Positions 42,908 through 52,153 of a stretch of 64,000 nt of DNA are shown here, one piece after another. The first letter of the stretch is position 1. Each line of letters opens with the position of its first letter. Source of the DNA: Longimicrobium sp. Lineage in GTDB: Bacteria > Gemmatimonadota > Gemmatimonadetes > Longimicrobiales > Longimicrobiaceae. The notes under the pieces were generated by a model, which did no database searches, had not been told where the DNA came from, and saw only the letters and a program-made list of their open reading frames with translations. The DNA lies in assembly GCF_035474595.1 (NCBI RefSeq), contig NZ_DATIND010000022.1, forward strand, positions 1 to 64,000, read 5' to 3'. The position numbers were made by a program, and so were the translations under genes.

Positions 42908-43441
42908 TCACCGCAACACGATTGCGAGCACGACCGACATTCCGCACATCAGCAACGATGCTGCCATCAGAAAACTTTGGGCGCACCTCAGCCAACGGGC
43001 CTTTCTCTCCACAGAGGCACGCACTCTCAAGTTGACCTCTCGCCATACACCAAATTGTTCGCCGAATAGACCAGGCATCCGCTCCGGTATCTCTTCGACT
43101 GAAAGGCTACAAATATCCAAGACCATGCGCTCTGCCTCTTGCCCAGGCACCGGGTCTTCAATCTCTCGCACACGTAGCGCGAGCACTGCAAGAGCCACCG
43201 TGAGCGCGAGCAACAAGGCCACGAGCACGAGAACCCAGCGCTCCAATGCAGGAGATGTCGCCTTCAGATCACGGATGAACGTGAAAATCCCGGCAAGGAA
43301 AATTCCGGCGATTGCTACCGTTCCTTGAGCTTTGGTCTCGAGTCCCTTCCACCGTTCAACCAGAAGGTCATACTCAGAGCGATACGATTCCAGCGCTTCC
43401 CGGAGGAGCGCGATTCGGAGATCTGCGGCAGGTTCGGGCAT
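42908..43441 (-). CDS. Three-helix membrane protein with coiled N-terminus
   Basis: A 177-residue protein. A helical N-terminus (LRIALLREALESYRSEYDLL) leads into ETKAQGTVAIAGIFLAGIFTF (helix 1), then VLVLVALLLALTVALAVLAL (helix 2), a soluble stretch of about 60 residues, and FLMAASLLMCGMSVVLAIVL (helix 3). The KAQ-rich lead before helix 1 resembles small membrane effectors of some immune systems, but no cyclase or NTPase is nearby. It is in lower-GC DNA with less biased codons, a sign of transfer. It shares the strand and close spacing with its neighbours on both sides. Confidence 0.55.
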   Translation of the reverse strand: MPEPAADLRIALLREALESYRSEYDLLVERWKGLETKAQGTVAIAGIFLAGIFTFIRDLKATSPALERWVLVLVALLLALTVALAVLALRVREIEDPVPGQEAERMVLDICSLSVEEIPERMPGLFGEQFGVWREVNLRVRASVERKARWLRCAQSFLMAASLLMCGMSVVLAIVLR

Positions 43442-43457
43442 TTTGGTCTATCTGCCC

Positions 43458-43991
43458 CTAACTCTGGTCACAGGGGATGCGGCGGTGCTCCTCGCTGAAG
43501 CGCAGCGGGTGCACGGTGTCGGCGGGGATCTTCACCAGCGACTGCGGGAAGGAGGGCTGCAGCGGGCCCGGACAGCCGTCCATCAGCAGCGTGCGGCGGA
43601 TCACCACGATCAGGCTGTCGTTGCGCACCCCGCTTCCGTCGATGGAGATGCGGTCCAGCGGCGTCATCCGCTTCCCGATCGCCGCGTAGACCAGCATCTC
43701 CTTCGCGAAGTCGACGCCGGCGGGCGGGGGCGGCGGGGTGCAGCCGCGCCGCTCGTTGGTCCAGAACGCATCCCATTCCATCCGGCTGTGGAAGACGATG
43801 CGGACCGGCGACGAGTAGCACTTCTCCGACCGCACCGGCGGCTGGAAGCGCGCGGAGGCCGCGATCGGCTGCGTTCCCGGCGGCAGCGGCCCGGTATCGG
43901 CCTCCCTGTCCCCCTTGCCGCACGCGGCGAGCGTCGCGACGATCGCGGTCAGGAGCGTCGAACGGGTCCCGCGGAAGGTGGGGTGGGTCAC
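43458..43991 (-). CDS. Putative lipoprotein of unknown function
   Basis: A 177-residue protein with a lipobox (ATLAAC) at about residue 24 in a GTG-started frame. AGGAG lies eight bases upstream of GTG 43991, and longer forms lack a signal. The mature part has paired Cys residues (KCYSSPVRIVFHSRMEWDAFW, RRGCTPPPPP, MDGCPGPL, RIPCDQS), consistent with two disulfides. The motif MEWDAFWTNE resembles secreted protease-complex-type domains, but this is not firm. High GC sets it apart from the next two genes, although only 16 bases separate it from the first. Confidence 0.6.
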   Translation of the reverse strand: MTHPTFRGTRSTLLTAIVATLAACGKGDREADTGPLPPGTQPIAASARFQPPVRSEKCYSSPVRIVFHSRMEWDAFWTNERRGCTPPPPPAGVDFAKEMLVYAAIGKRMTPLDRISIDGSGVRNDSLIVVIRRTLLMDGCPGPLQPSFPQSLVKIPADTVHPLRFSEEHRRIPCDQS

Positions 43992-44262
43992 GTCGGGCTC
44001 CTGTGCGGTGTGTAGGGATGTAGATGTGACGGAGATGCCGGATTGCATCCCCGGGTGCGTAAGTCGAGGCGGCGCGCGGGGTGTCCGCGAGGGGCGTCCG
44101 GGCCGTGGCGGCATCGGCTCGTTCTCTTCCCAAAAGTGTGACGTGGGAGCATATTCCACGGGTCCCGACGCGACAAGTGCAGGGCGGAGCACCCATCCGC
44201 CAACCCGTTGTTCTTCATCGCGTTACGCAGTCAGCTTCCCGCAGCGTGAATCCCCGGCGCCG
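43992..44262. other. Divergent spacer upstream of dnaE
   Basis: 271 bases between the lipoprotein gene (minus strand) and dnaE (plus strand). It must carry both promoters. No repeat is seen. In-frame codons upstream of dnaE are open but encode nothing sensible. Confidence 0.5.
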
Positions 44263-47200
44263 ATGTCGTTCGTCCATCTCCACTGCCACTCCGAATACTC
44301 GCTCCTCGACGGCGCCAACCGCATCGGCGACCTGATCACGAGGGCCAAGGAATTCGAGCAGCCGGCCATCGCCCTGACCGACCACGGCTGCATGTTCGGC
44401 GCGTGGATCTTCCAGGAGCAGGCCAAGAAGGCCGGCATCAAGCCCATCGTGGGGATGGAGGCCTACGTGGCCCCCAACAGCCGCCACGACCGCGGCAAGG
44501 TGAAGGGCGAGAAGGGCTACTACCACCTCGTGCTGCTGGCGCGCGACTACGAGGGGTACCGGAACCTGTCGAAGCTGACGTCCATCGGCTACACCGAGGG
44601 CTTCTACGGCAAGCCGCGCATCGACCGCGAGGTGCTGGCCCGGCACTCCGAGGGGATCATCGTCACCTCCGCCTGCCTGGCCGGCGAGATCGCGCAGCAC
44701 CTGATGGAGGACCGCTGGGACGCGGCGCGCGAGGCGGTGGCGTGGCACCAGGAGGTGTTCCGCGACCGGTACTACCTGGAGGTGCAGGGGCACGACAGCG
44801 AGGGGCAGGAGGAGCTGAACCGCCGCATCTTCAAGCTGGCGGAAGAGATGGGTGTGCCCATGGTGGCCACCAACGACGCGCACTTCCTGCGCGCGCACGA
44901 CCACCAGGCGCACGACGTCCTCCTCTGCATCGGGCTGGGGAAGGACTTCGCCGACCCCAACCGGATGAAGTACGACGGGCAGCTGTACTTCAAGAACACC
45001 GAGGAGATGCGCGGCCGCTTCCCCGGCCGCCCCGACGTGCTGGAGAACACGCTGCGCATCGCCGACGAGTGCAACTGGAGCTACCCCAAGGGCTACCACG
45101 TTCCCGCCTTCCCCACGCAGGAGGAAGGGTACGCGACGGAGGACGAGATGCTCCGCGCCTGGGTGTGGACCGGCGCAGTCGCCCACTACGCGCCGAAGGA
45201 CACGCCGGCGGACGCGGACCCCAGGACGGTGCTGCCGCAGGACGTGGTGGACCGGGTCGAGTACGAGCTGGACGTCATCACCAAGCTCGGCTATTCGGGC
45301 TACTTCCTGATCACCGCCGACTTCATCCGCTGGGCGCGCCAGCACGACATCCCCGTGGGCCCCGGCCGCGGCTCGGCGGCGGGCTCGATCGTGGCGTTCT
45401 GCATGGGGATCACGGACTGCTGCCCCATCAAGTTCGATCTGCTGTTCGAGCGCTTCCTGAACCCCGAGCGCGTGTCGATGCCCGACATCGACGTGGACTT
45501 CTGCTTCGAGCGCCGCGGCGAGGTGATCGAGTACGTGCGCGAGAAGTACGGGCGCGACGCGGTGGGCCAGATCATCACCTTCGGGACGATGAAGAGCCGC
45601 GCGGTGGTGAAGGACGTGGGCCGCACCCTGGGCTTCCTCCCGGCGGAGACCGACCGGCTCGCGAAGCTGATCCCCAACGCCCCCAACTTCTCGCTCACCG
45701 TGGCCGAGGCGCGCGAGAAGATCCCCGAGGTGAAGGAGCTGTACGAGAAGGACGAGCGCTACCGCCAGCTCCTCGACCACTCCGTCACCCTCGAGGGCCT
45801 CGCCCGCCACTCCTCGGTGCACGCGGCGGGCGTGGTGATCGCGCCGGGGCCGCTGGACGAGTACGTGCCCATCTGCACCCAGAGCACCAAGGGCTCGGGC
45901 GGCAACGGCGAGTCCATCATCGTCACCCAGTACGACATGACCTGCCTGGAAAAGGCGGGGATGTTGAAGATGGACTTCCTGGGGCTGAAGACGCTGACGG
46001 TGATCTACGACGCCGTGGTGGCCATCCGCGCCCGCCACGGCGCGCTCCGCCACCCGGCGACGGGGGAGACGTACGACCGGCCGGAAGACATTCCGCTGGA
46101 CGACCCCGAGGTGTACGCCATGCTGGCGCGCGGCGGCACCGCCGGCGTGTTCCAGTTCGAAAGCCAGCTGGCGACCGAGAAGCTGCGGCAGATGAAGGCC
46201 GACCGCTTCGACGACCTGGTGGCCGCCAACGCGCTTCTCCGCCCCGGCCCGCTGGACATGGGGATGGACATGGTGTACATCCGCCGCAAGCTGGGGCAGG
46301 AGGCGGTGAAGTACCCGTTCCCCGAGCTGGAGCAGGTGCTGGAGCCCACCTACGGCGTGATCGTGTACCAGGAGCAGGTGATGCGCATCGCGCAGATCCT
46401 CTCCGGCTTCTCGCTGGCCGAGGCCGACGTGCTCCGCAAGGCGGTGGGAAAGAAGGACGCCGAGCTGATCGCCAAGGAGCTCGGCAAGTTCGTGGAGAAG
46501 GCCGTCGCGAAAGGGCATGATCGCCACGCAATACAAGATCTCTCGGACCAGATCGAAGCCTTTGGTAGGTATGGCTTTAACAAGTCACATAGCGCCGCTT
46601 ATTCGCTGGTCGCCTACCAGACGGCGTGGCTGAAGTGCCACTACCCGGCCGAGTTCATGGCGGCCCTGATGTCGTCCGTGGTGGACAAGACCGACGACGT
46701 GGTGGCGTACATCGCGCACTGCCGCGAGATGCACCGCTACCTCCCGCGCATCCCGCGCGAGGGGATCGAGGTGCTGGCGCCGCATGTGAACGAATCCAAC
46801 TGGAAGTTCACCGTGGTGGGCCCCGGCGTGGGGCAGATCCGCTTCGGGCTGGGCGCCATCCGCGGCGTGGGCGAGGGCGCGGTGCGCTCCATCCTGGCCG
46901 CGCGCGAGGCCGAGGGGCACTTCAAGAGCCTGTTCGACTTCCTCGTCCGCATCGACCTGCGGCTGTGCAACAAGCGCGTGCTCGAGGCGCTGATCTGCGC
47001 CGGCGCGGCCGACGGCTTCGACGACGGGAGCGGGCGCAGCCAGCTGCTGGCCGGGCTGGACGCGGCGTTCAACAACGCGCAGGCGGTGCAGAAGGAGCGC
47101 GACAGCGCGCAGGACTCGCTCTTCGGCGACTTCGGCGGCGCGGGCGGCACCGCGCTGGTGCAGGCGCCGCCACTGCCGAAGGTGGAGAAGTGGACCGAGA

Positions 47201-47931
47201 GCGAGCGGCTGACGCGCGAGAAGGAGATCCTGGGCTTCTTCATCTCCGGCCACCCGCTGAACCGCTTCCGCGAGGACGTGGCGCTGTTCGAGGGACACAC
47301 CAACACCGTCACGCTCAAGTCCAAGCGCGACCAGAAGGTGGAGCTGGCCTGCGTGGTCACCGAGGCGGCGCGGCAGATCAGCAAGAAGGACGGGAGCGAG
47401 TGGGGGCGCGTGACCGTGGAGGACTTCCACGGCACGGCCACGATCCTGGCCTTCGGCGACAGCTGGGCGAAGTACAAGGAGGTGCTGAAGCAGGACGCGG
47501 CCGTGGTCGTCCGCGGCGCGGTCAGCAGCCGCGAGCGCGACGAGGAGGACCCGCCGATGTTCCTGGACAGCGCCATTCCGCTGGAGCGCGTGCGCGAGAG
47601 CGGCGAGGTAGGGGTGGTGATCGAGCTCGGCTCCGCCGGCCCCGACGCGAAGGCGATCGACGGCGCGAAGAGCCTCCTGGCGGCGTACGCGGGCGAGGGC
47701 CCCGTCTTCGTGCTGTGGAAGAACGGCGGGGGCGAGGGCGAGGCGCCGCGGCTGAAGTCGAAGTCGCTGAAGGTGGCCCCGCGCGACGAGCTTCTGACTG
47801 CGCTGCGCGACGCGCTGGGCGACGACCGCGTGCGCCTGCACCGCGATCCGCCCGCGCTGGGCTCCGTCCCCCAGCGCGACGAGCCGTGGCGCAACCGCCG
47901 CCAGAAGGCCGGCGCCGGCGCGGAGGAATAG
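44263..47931 (+). CDS. dnaE: DNA polymerase III alpha subunit
   Basis: A 1222-residue replicative polymerase. The N-terminal PHP domain begins at once (FVHLHCHSEYSLLDG; H5, H7, H9). The polymerase active site includes GPGRGSAAGSIVAF and the PDIDVDF acids near residue 408. Then come FNKSHSAAYSLVAYQ near 775 and a C-terminal OB fold (about 1010-1090; VELACVVTEAARQI, VTVEDFHGTATILAFGD). Length is normal for DnaE1. ATG 44263 begins the PHP motif; longer in-frame extensions are spurious. Codon use shifts to lower GC at about 46518-46617, at the known DnaE intein insertion site. No intein is present. Confidence 0.97.
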   Translation: MSFVHLHCHSEYSLLDGANRIGDLITRAKEFEQPAIALTDHGCMFGAWIFQEQAKKAGIKPIVGMEAYVAPNSRHDRGKVKGEKGYYHLVLLARDYEGYRNLSKLTSIGYTEGFYGKPRIDREVLARHSEGIIVTSACLAGEIAQHLMEDRWDAAREAVAWHQEVFRDRYYLEVQGHDSEGQEELNRRIFKLAEEMGVPMVATNDAHFLRAHDHQAHDVLLCIGLGKDFADPNRMKYDGQLYFKNTEEMRGRFPGRPDVLENTLRIADECNWSYPKGYHVPAFPTQEEGYATEDEMLRAWVWTGAVAHYAPKDTPADADPRTVLPQDVVDRVEYELDVITKLGYSGYFLITADFIRWARQHDIPVGPGRGSAAGSIVAFCMGITDCCPIKFDLLFERFLNPERVSMPDIDVDFCFERRGEVIEYVREKYGRDAVGQIITFGTMKSRAVVKDVGRTLGFLPAETDRLAKLIPNAPNFSLTVAEAREKIPEVKELYEKDERYRQLLDHSVTLEGLARHSSVHAAGVVIAPGPLDEYVPICTQSTKGSGGNGESIIVTQYDMTCLEKAGMLKMDFLGLKTLTVIYDAVVAIRARHGALRHPATGETYDRPEDIPLDDPEVYAMLARGGTAGVFQFESQLATEKLRQMKADRFDDLVAANALLRPGPLDMGMDMVYIRRKLGQEAVKYPFPELEQVLEPTYGVIVYQEQVMRIAQILSGFSLAEADVLRKAVGKKDAELIAKELGKFVEKAVAKGHDRHAIQDLSDQIEAFGRYGFNKSHSAAYSLVAYQTAWLKCHYPAEFMAALMSSVVDKTDDVVAYIAHCREMHRYLPRIPREGIEVLAPHVNESNWKFTVVGPGVGQIRFGLGAIRGVGEGAVRSILAAREAEGHFKSLFDFLVRIDLRLCNKRVLEALICAGAADGFDDGSGRSQLLAGLDAAFNNAQAVQKERDSAQDSLFGDFGGAGGTALVQAPPLPKVEKWTESERLTREKEILGFFISGHPLNRFREDVALFEGHTNTVTLKSKRDQKVELACVVTEAARQISKKDGSEWGRVTVEDFHGTATILAFGDSWAKYKEVLKQDAAVVVRGAVSSRERDEEDPPMFLDSAIPLERVRESGEVGVVIELGSAGPDAKAIDGAKSLLAAYAGEGPVFVLWKNGGGEGEAPRLKSKSLKVAPRDELLTALRDALGDDRVRLHRDPPALGSVPQRDEPWRNRRQKAGAGAEE

Positions 47932-47986
47932 TCCCCGAATCCGCGGATCGGTAGCCCGAACCGCTGTCTCTGGTGTATCTTACCTG

Positions 47987-48011
47987 ATCCCCCCATATCT
48001 TCTGGGGGGAT
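47987..48011 (+). promoter_or_regulatory. Small hairpin in the dnaE-accA spacer
   Basis: ATCCCCCC and GGGGGGAT form an 8-bp stem with a 9-base loop, about 90 bases before accA. There is no T-tract. It could be a weak terminator of dnaE or part of the accA leader. A GGTGTATCTTA just upstream (47973-47983) resembles a -10 element. Confidence 0.35.
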
Positions 48012-48100
48012 TCGGCTGCGCGGAGGGCTCGTTTGCTCCACCGCGATTTCGACGGGTCGTGTGCTTCGCGCGCTGGCGCGGGGCCTTTGGGGATACGGAT

Positions 48101-49066
48101 TTGGCTACGGTCGCACACCTGGATTTCGAGCGCGCCATCGCGGAGGTCGAGGAGCAGATCGACTCGCTCCGCGGGCTGGCGCGCGAGCGCGGGCTGGACG
48201 TGAGCACCGAGCTGCGCTCGCTGGAGCGCAAGCTGCACGGGCTGAAGCAGGACACCTTCCGCAACCTCTCGCCCATCGAGCGGGTGCAGGTCGCCCGCCA
48301 TCCGCGCCGGCCGTACACGCTGGACTACGTGGAGATGATCTTCACGGACTGGGTGGAGCTGCACGGCGACCGCCAGTTCCGCGACGACGCCAGCATCGTG
48401 GCCGGCTGGGCGCGCCTGGGCGGCGAGACGGTGATGCTGATCGGGCAGCAGAAGGGCCGCGACATGAAGGAGAACCTGCGGCGCAACTTCGGGATGCCGC
48501 ACCCCGAGGGCTACCGCAAGGCGCTGCGGTTCATGAAATTGGCTGAGAAGTTCGGCCGTCCCGTGGTCACCCTCATCGACACTCCGGGGGCGTATCCCGG
48601 CATCGGCGCCGAGGAGCGCGGGCAGGCCGAGGCCATCGCCCGCAACCTGCGCGAGATGTCGGCGCTGAAGGTGCCCACCGTGGCCGTCGTCATCGGCGAG
48701 GGCGGGTCGGGGGGCGCGCTGGCCATCGGCGTGGCGGACCGCGTGCTGATGCTGGAGAACAGCGTGTACTCGGTCATCAGCCCCGAGGGGTGCGCCGCCA
48801 TCCTGTGGAAGGACGGCGCCCAGCGCGACAAGGCCGCCAGGGCCATGAAGATGACGGCCGAGGACCTGAGCGAGCTGGCCGTCATCGACGACATCATCCC
48901 CGAGCCCGCGGGCGGGGCGCATTCGGACTGGGAGGCCACCGGCGCGCGGCTGAAGGAGGTGCTGCAGAAGCACCTGGCCGAGCTGGGGGCGATGGAGACG
49001 GACGCGCTGCTGCAGGCGCGGCTGGACAAGTTCATGGGGATGGGGCAGTGGCGAACCGGCCGCTGA
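48101..49066 (+). CDS. accA: Acetyl-CoA carboxylase carboxyltransferase subunit alpha
   Basis: A 321-residue protein from TTG 48101, close to the 319 of E. coli AccA. It opens with the family's LDFERAIAEVEEQIDSLR and continues HPRRPYTLDYVEMIFTDWVELHGDR and VVTLIDTPGAYPGIGAEERGQ. With AccD it transfers carboxyl from biotin to acetyl-CoA, the first step of fatty-acid synthesis. A GTG at 48059 would add 14 residues that do not match the family start. GGGG lies about ten bases before TTG. accD is not in the window. Confidence 0.93.
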   Translation: MATVAHLDFERAIAEVEEQIDSLRGLARERGLDVSTELRSLERKLHGLKQDTFRNLSPIERVQVARHPRRPYTLDYVEMIFTDWVELHGDRQFRDDASIVAGWARLGGETVMLIGQQKGRDMKENLRRNFGMPHPEGYRKALRFMKLAEKFGRPVVTLIDTPGAYPGIGAEERGQAEAIARNLREMSALKVPTVAVVIGEGGSGGALAIGVADRVLMLENSVYSVISPEGCAAILWKDGAQRDKAARAMKMTAEDLSELAVIDDIIPEPAGGAHSDWEATGARLKEVLQKHLAELGAMETDALLQARLDKFMGMGQWRTGR

Positions 49067-49143
49067 CCCTCCCGTTCCCGATAGATCGTTCCAACTGACC
49101 GTTCCCGCGGCCCGGCCGCGAGGACATAGATGAGGAGGGAGCG

Positions 49144-50130
49144 GTGAGCCTCGAGCTTCCCGTGATCCAGCCTCTTTCATCCCCCGACGCGGAGACCGGC
49201 TTCCTGGTGGAAGTGGGCTTCAAGGGGATGCGAAAGGCTTTCTTCACGTCGCCCGACGTGACTTTGCGCGCGAACGAGTGGGTGCTGGTGGAGGTGGAGC
49301 GCGGCCGCGACGTGGGCCGCGTGAAGAGCGTGGGCGGGGTGGCGCGCAAGAAGTGCGGCAGCGCCCCCGGCGACGTCACCCCCATCCTGCGCCGCGCCGA
49401 CGACGCGGAGGTGCACCAGCTGTACGCCCTGCGCGCCGACGAGGAGCGCGTGCGCCGCCGCACGCGCGAGCTGGTGGAGCAGCACGGGCTGAAGATGAAG
49501 GTCAGCGACGCCGAGTGGCAGTGGGACCGCAACAAGCTGGTCATCTACTTCACCGCCGAGCGCCGCGTGGACTTTCGCCAGCTGGTGCGCGACCTGGCGC
49601 GCACCTTCCGCACCCGCATCGAGCTGAAGCAGATCGGCGTCCGCGACGAAGCCGCGCAGCTGGGCGGGGTGGGCCGCTGCGGCCGCCAGCTCTGCTGCGC
49701 CACCTGGCTGCGCGAGATCAAGCCCATCTCTCTGCAACTCGCAAAAGATCAGAATCTTTCCCTCAATCCGCAGCAGATCTCCGGCACCTGCGGCCGGCTG
49801 ATGTGCTGCCTGACGTACGAGCACGACGCCTATCTCGCGGCGCGCAAGCGCTTCCCGCGCGAGGGGAAGACGCTGCGCACCGTGGTGGGCGCGGAAAAGG
49901 TCGTGGCGATCGACATCTTCCGGAACCTGGTGACGCTGCAGGACGAGAACCGCCAGCGCCGCGTGATCCCGCTCGACCAGCTGAAGGCCGAGACCGTCGC
50001 CGTGCCTGCCGGCGAGCGCCCGGCCGCCGCGCCGCCCGCGCCCGAGGCGCGTCCCGATCTCCCCACGCCGCAGTCGCCGCAGCGGCCGCCGCGCCGCCCG
50101 CGCCGCGCCCCGGAGCGGAGGCCGGAATGA
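49144..50130 (+). CDS. ricT: PSP1-domain protein, RicT/YaaT type
   Basis: A 328-residue cytoplasmic protein. The PSP1 domain covers about residues 1-270. Two cysteine clusters are clear: GVGRCGRQLCCATWL (near 178-190) and GTCGRLMCCLTYEHD (near 215-228). These coordinate iron-sulfur clusters in the RicAFT complex of Bacillus, which helps RNase Y process mRNA. The tail is Pro/Arg-rich. Start GTG 49144 follows AGGAGGGAG. It overlaps metG by four bases (ATGA), a conserved pairing. A short lower-GC tract (about 49716-49790) encodes ISLQLAKDQNLSLNPQQISG. Confidence 0.88.
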   Translation: MSLELPVIQPLSSPDAETGFLVEVGFKGMRKAFFTSPDVTLRANEWVLVEVERGRDVGRVKSVGGVARKKCGSAPGDVTPILRRADDAEVHQLYALRADEERVRRRTRELVEQHGLKMKVSDAEWQWDRNKLVIYFTAERRVDFRQLVRDLARTFRTRIELKQIGVRDEAAQLGGVGRCGRQLCCATWLREIKPISLQLAKDQNLSLNPQQISGTCGRLMCCLTYEHDAYLAARKRFPREGKTLRTVVGAEKVVAIDIFRNLVTLQDENRQRRVIPLDQLKAETVAVPAGERPAAAPPAPEARPDLPTPQSPQRPPRRPRRAPERRPE

Positions 50131-51659
50131 GCCGCCGGTTCTACCTCACCACGGCCATCGACTACGCGAACGGCGACCCGCATCAGGGGCACGCGTACGA
50201 GAAGATCGGCGCCGACGCCATCGCCCGGTACCACCGGCTGCGCGGCGACGAGGTGCGGTTCTGCATGGGGATGGACGAGCACGGGCAGAAGGTGGCCCAG
50301 GCGGCGGCCGCGAACGGGATCCCGCCGCAGGAGCAGGTGGACCGCATCGCCGCGCGCTTCGAGGCGATGTGGAGCAAGCTGGAGATCAGCAACGACCGCT
50401 GGATCCGCACCACGCAGCCGCACCACAGGGCCGGCGTGAAGGCGCTGATCGAGCGCATCCACCAGCGCAGCCCCGACGACTTCTACGAGCAGACGTACGA
50501 GGGGTGGTACTGCGTGGGGTGCGAGCTGTTCAAGCGCGAGGGCGAGATCGTGGACGGGCGCTGCGTCCTCCATCCCACCCGCGAGCTGCAGTGGACGGAG
50601 GAGCGCAACTGGTTCTTCCGTTTGACGAAGTACCAGGATTTCCTGCGGAAGCACTTCGAGACGCATCCGGACTTCCTGCGCCCCGAATCGCGCCGCAACG
50701 AGATGCTGGCGCTGCTGGATTCGGGGCTGGAAGACATCTCCATCACCCGCGCGCGGCTCTCGTGGGCCATCCCCTTCCCCGTCGCCTCGGCCAGCGGCGA
50801 GACGCAGGGGACGTGGGTGTGGTTCGACGCGCTGCCGAACTACCTGACCGACACCGGCTTTCCCGACGGCGACTGGGAGGCGTGGTGGCCGGCGCAGCTG
50901 CACGTCGTCGGCAAGGACATCGTGCGGCTGCACGCCGTCATCTGGCCGGCGATGCTCCAGGCGGCGGGGCTGCCGCTCCCGGAGCACGTGTGGGGGCACG
51001 GCTTCGTGCTGCTGGGCGGCGAGCGCTTCAGCAAGTCCAGCGGCGTGGGGCTGGACCTGAACGAGGCGATCGACCGCTACGGCCCCGATGCGTTCCGCTA
51101 CTTCCTGCTGCGCGAGGTGCCGTGGGACAGCGACGGCAACTTCAGCTGGGAGCGCTTCGCCGAGCGCTACACCGCCGAGCTGGCGAACGGCGTGGGGAAC
51201 CTGGCCAGCCGCACGCTGTCGATGGTGGCCAGGTACCGCGACGGGGAGACCCCCGTGGTCGACGTCCGCGCCGACGCCGCGGTGGACGAGGCGCTGGCGG
51301 CGTACCGCGCGGAGATGGACGCGCTCCTGCTGCACCGCGCCACCGAGGCGGCGATGGGGCTGGTGCGCCACGCCAACGCCTTCGTGGCCGAGACGCAGCC
51401 GTGGGCCATGGCGAAGGAGCCCGGCCGCGCGGGCGAGCTGGACGCCACGCTGAACGCCATGGTGCGCTATGTGGCGCTCGTCTCCGTGCTCCTCTTCCCC
51501 TTCATGCCGGAGAAGATGGGCCAGCTCTGGCGCCGCGTGGCCGGCGAGCGCCCCATGCCGCTGATCGACGAGCTGCCGCTGGTGGACGTCTCCGGCTGGC
51601 GCGTGACCGCCGGCGACCCGCTCTTCCCCCGCCCGGAGCCGGCCAGGGCAATGGCGTGA
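50127..51659 (+). CDS. metG: Methionyl-tRNA synthetase
   Basis: A 510-residue class I synthetase. The HIGH-like signature is PHQGHAYE (residues 18-25) and the KMSKS-like one is RFSKSSG near 300. A zinc-type Cys cluster lies in YCVGCELFKREGEIVDGRCVLHP. The anticodon-binding helical part follows to the end, and the C-terminal tRNA-binding (EMAP-like) extension of E. coli MetG is absent. It charges tRNA-Met. The start ATG overlaps the ricT-like stop, so the two are co-translated. Confidence 0.95.
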   Translation: MSRRFYLTTAIDYANGDPHQGHAYEKIGADAIARYHRLRGDEVRFCMGMDEHGQKVAQAAAANGIPPQEQVDRIAARFEAMWSKLEISNDRWIRTTQPHHRAGVKALIERIHQRSPDDFYEQTYEGWYCVGCELFKREGEIVDGRCVLHPTRELQWTEERNWFFRLTKYQDFLRKHFETHPDFLRPESRRNEMLALLDSGLEDISITRARLSWAIPFPVASASGETQGTWVWFDALPNYLTDTGFPDGDWEAWWPAQLHVVGKDIVRLHAVIWPAMLQAAGLPLPEHVWGHGFVLLGGERFSKSSGVGLDLNEAIDRYGPDAFRYFLLREVPWDSDGNFSWERFAERYTAELANGVGNLASRTLSMVARYRDGETPVVDVRADAAVDEALAAYRAEMDALLLHRATEAAMGLVRHANAFVAETQPWAMAKEPGRAGELDATLNAMVRYVALVSVLLFPFMPEKMGQLWRRVAGERPMPLIDELPLVDVSGWRVTAGDPLFPRPEPARAMA

Positions 51660-51720
51660 GCGGCTTGCGCTGAAAGTGAGTGGAAGGTACAATGTGCCTC
51701 CCTCACTTTCGAGCCGAGCC

Positions 51721-52146
51721 ATGTACTCCTTCGTCGCGGCAACGCGCCCACGGTCCGTGCAGGCGAAAAAGACCCTGCACTACAAGAACGAGATCGTCCG
51801 TGCCTTCCAGCGGTACGTCCCCACCCCCAGGCAGCTGGACGGGCCGCTGTACGGCGTGGTGTACTATTTCCACAACGTTCCCACCGACACGGACGCCGAC
51901 AACATCAGCAAGCCGGTATGGGACTCGCTGGAGGGGATGGCGTTCGCGAACGACCGCCACGTGAAGCTGCGGGTCGCGGGGATCCACGACCTGTCGCAGG
52001 CGGGACTCGAGCGGCTCGACCTGAGCGGGGTGCCGGAAGACCTCGCGCGTGACCTGGACGAGCTCGTCGGCTCGGAGGATCATATCCTCTACGTCGAGGT
52101 AGGAAGGCTTCACGAGTCGATGTACCGCTTCAGCTGCGAGGTTTAG
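51721..52146 (+). CDS. RusA-like Holliday junction resolvase
   Basis: A 141-residue protein. The catalytic RusA pattern is intact: D58-A-D60-N-I-S-K64, then D68 in WDSLEGMAF and D78 in NDRHVK. RusA enzymes are metal-dependent dimers that cut four-way DNA junctions and are mostly phage-derived. Here it stands alone in the chromosome, followed after seven bases by a restriction-endonuclease-fold-like gene. No phage structural gene is near. ATG 51721 begins directly before the first strand; upstream codons carry no conserved sequence. Confidence 0.8.
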   Translation: MYSFVAATRPRSVQAKKTLHYKNEIVRAFQRYVPTPRQLDGPLYGVVYYFHNVPTDTDADNISKPVWDSLEGMAFANDRHVKLRVAGIHDLSQAGLERLDLSGVPEDLARDLDELVGSEDHILYVEVGRLHESMYRFSCEV

Positions 52147-52153
52147 CCAGCCC

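Noticed and set aside
43915-44262. N-terminal extension of dnaE
   Set aside because: The added residues have no similarity to DnaE; the PHP domain begins exactly at ATG 44263.
44215-46536. A 773-residue minus-strand frame inside dnaE
   Set aside because: It is the reverse image of a well-conserved polymerase gene, with no signal of its own.
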